Assembly (NCBI GenBank): GCA_019912505.1
Contig: JAIOIM010000512.1
Coordinates: forward strand, 1-7,888
Reading direction: 5' to 3'
Length of the DNA stretch: 7,888 nucleotides
Source of the DNA: Ignavibacteriaceae bacterium
GTDB taxonomy: Bacteria > Bacteroidota > Ignavibacteria > Ignavibacteriales > Ignavibacteriaceae
Position 1 is the stretch's first letter. The number at the start of each line of letters is the position of its first letter. A program made the position numbers and the translations under genes. The notes beneath the pieces are model-generated. The model was given only the letters and a program-made list of their open reading frames with translations. It made no database searches and was not told where the DNA came from. Positions 6,563 to 7,888 of this stretch are shown here, piece by piece.

Positions 6563-7558
6563 ATGAAAAAAGTATTAATTATTTCGTTTTTATTTTCAAT
6601 TGCGTTATTTGCTCAGCCAAAATTTTCATCAATGGCAGGTATGCCCGGTGCTTTCAGTCGTATGGGTTTTGGTGCACGCGGAATAGGTATGGGCAACGCG
6701 ATGGCTGCTGTAACTGAAGGTAATTTAGTTTCTTATTACAACCCTGCTGTAACTGTGTTCCAGGATGGTAATTCATTTCAAACTTCCTATACGTTTCTTT
6801 CACTCGATAGATCACTTAATTATTTAAACTATACCAGACGGTTTGATTTCTATTCATCAACAGATAAACGTCCGGATAGAAAACCAAGAAGCAGCGCTGG
6901 TATAAGTATAGGCGTTATCAACGCCGGGGTTAGCAATATAATCGGTGCAGATAACTCAGGTGCAAAAACCGGCGATCTTTCTACATCCGAGAATCAATTT
7001 TTTCTTGGTTTTTCAAATCGTTTTTCAGAAAAATTTTCTATAGGTATAGCGGCTAAATTTTATTACTATAAACTTTATGAAAAGATAAATGCAAGCGGCT
7101 TAGGCTTGGATTTTGGTGCTTTGTACAAATTTAGTGAGTCCTGGAATGCAGCCGTTGTGGTGACAGACATTAATAGTAAATATCGTTGGGATACTGCACC
7201 GGTTTATGGGCAGGAAGGAACAACTACCGAGGATAAATTTCCGCTGCTAAAAAAAATAGGCTTAAGCTACTTTAATAAAGAAAAAGGACTGCTTGCCTCC
7301 TGCGAATTTGAAACCAGCGGCAGCGGTACAAATATTTTGCGCGGCGGCGTAGAATATAATATTTTTGAGAGGTTGTTTTTGAGGGGTGGTATTGACCAGT
7401 TTAATTTAAGCAATTCCGACTGGCTCTCTCGTCCTTCTGCGGGATTTTCCTACACACAGTTGATAGGCAGTTTTGCTGTTGGTGTTGATTATGCTTTTAT
7501 GATGGAGCAGTATTCGCCATACGATAGACATGTAATTGGTATTAACATTGTTTTTTAA
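6563..7558 (+). CDS. PorV/PorQ-family outer-membrane beta-barrel protein
   Basis: This 331-residue protein has a signal peptide (MKKVLII..., likely cleavage near residues 17/18, FA|Q). The conserved opening of the PorV/PorQ (UPF0164) family is clear: F-S-R-M-G-F-G-A-R-G-I-G-M-G-N-A (31-46), followed by YYNPA (58-62). The remainder is made of alternating amphipathic strands (for example 138-150 and 157-170) and ends in an aromatic residue (I-G-I-N-I-V-F), as expected of a FadL-like outer-membrane barrel. In T9SS bacteria the member PorV (LptO) escorts cargo to the attachment complex. Many genomes hold several paralogues of unknown role, so this one should not be named PorV. The preceding cargo-like gene and a second family member just downstream support a surface-export context. 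A strong Shine-Dalgarno precedes the start. Confidence 0.85.
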   Translation: MKKVLIISFLFSIALFAQPKFSSMAGMPGAFSRMGFGARGIGMGNAMAAVTEGNLVSYYNPAVTVFQDGNSFQTSYTFLSLDRSLNYLNYTRRFDFYSSTDKRPDRKPRSSAGISIGVINAGVSNIIGADNSGAKTGDLSTSENQFFLGFSNRFSEKFSIGIAAKFYYYKLYEKINASGLGLDFGALYKFSESWNAAVVVTDINSKYRWDTAPVYGQEGTTTEDKFPLLKKIGLSYFNKEKGLLASCEFETSGSGTNILRGGVEYNIFERLFLRGGIDQFNLSNSDWLSRPSAGFSYTQLIGSFAVGVDYAFMMEQYSPYDRHVIGINIVF

Positions 7559-7581
7559 TAATCATAATTTTGAAGTTCATA

Positions 7582-7888
7582 ATGTATAAAATAGTTATTA
7601 CGGTTCTCCTTTCATTTACAACTATAATGGCTCAATCTGCTGGCAGCAGCGGGTTGTCATTTTTAAAAATGGGATTTGGCGCACGCAACATTGCTATGGG
7701 TGATGCCGGTGCGGCGTTGTCAAACGATGTAACTGCGCTGTTCTACAATCCAGCGGGTTTAGCCGACTCTTATGATGGCGAAGTTTTATTGATGCACAAT
7801 GAATGGATACAGGACGTAAGGAGCGAACTGCTGGGCGCATCGTTCAAATTATTCAACATACCGTTTGCAGTAGGGTTTAATGTTACAT
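7582..7888 (+). CDS. Second PorV/PorQ-family protein, N-terminal part (truncated by window end)
   Basis: An ATG at 7582 opens a frame that runs off the window after 102 codons. It starts with a signal peptide (M-Y-K-I-V-I-T-V-L-L, probable cleavage after Ala17, MA|Q). It continues with the family opening F-L-K-M-G-F-G-A-R-N-I-A-M-G-D-A-G-A-A (about 27-45), then L-F-Y-N-P-A-G-L (about 53-60). These match the preceding gene position for position in the same region, so the two are tandem paralogues. This copy keeps the A-M-G-D-A-x-x-A and N-P-A-G-L wording closest to the usual family pattern. The 23-base gap before it holds no clear Shine-Dalgarno or terminator, so it is probably co-transcribed with its neighbour. 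Full length cannot be judged. Confidence 0.83.
   Translation, partial: MYKIVITVLLSFTTIMAQSAGSSGLSFLKMGFGARNIAMGDAGAALSNDVTALFYNPAGLADSYDGEVLLMHNEWIQDVRSELLGASFKLFNIPFAVGFNVT

Noticed and set aside
6445..6717. A 90-codon frame bridging the end of the propeller gene and the start of the PorV/PorQ-family gene
   Set aside because: It is out of frame with two well-supported proteins, both with conserved motifs in the overlapped region, and its translation has no recognisable feature.

Overview
The window looks like AT-rich chromosomal DNA from the Bacteroidota/Chlorobiota assemblage, most likely an Ignavibacteria-type organism. This rests on protein families, not a phylogeny. The clues are two adjacent PorV/PorQ-family outer-membrane proteins, a secreted propeller protein ending in a FlgD-like domain of the kind used as type IX secretion (T9SS) cargo tails, a lipoprotein with a clear lipobox, and several starts without a Shine-Dalgarno sequence. 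All genes lie on the + strand and are packed almost end to end. Three junctions are TAATG stop/start overlaps, one is a 13-bp overlap, and no intergenic gap exceeds 50 bp.

Left part (1-2284): the 3' end of a polysaccharide deacetylase-type gene overlaps a membrane-anchored family 2 glycosyltransferase (GT2). The GT2 is joined by TAATG to a radical SAM enzyme with a SPASM-like cysteine set. This looks like a small envelope glycan or lipid modification group of unknown substrate.

Middle (2292-4123): a secreted or outer-membrane protein resembling DUF1207 is fused by TAATG to a site-2-protease-like M50 intramembrane metalloprotease with intact HEFGH and LDGG motifs.

Right part (4174-7888): a lipoprotein with an internal two-copy domain duplication is joined by TAATG to a seven-unit Asp-box propeller protein with a FlgD-like C-terminus. 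After it come one complete PorV/PorQ-family protein and the first third or so of a second one, cut by the window edge. Inference: this half is a cell-surface module, with the cargo-like protein lying next to PorV-family proteins, whose best-known member shuttles T9SS cargo.

No RNA genes, mobile elements, CRISPR arrays or convincing terminators were seen. No stretch longer than 50 bases lacks a gene. I found no clear previously undescribed system. The most interesting points are the deacetylase/GT2/radical SAM triad, the seven-unit propeller with a T9SS-like tail beside PorV paralogues, and the duplicated acidic motif in the lipoprotein.
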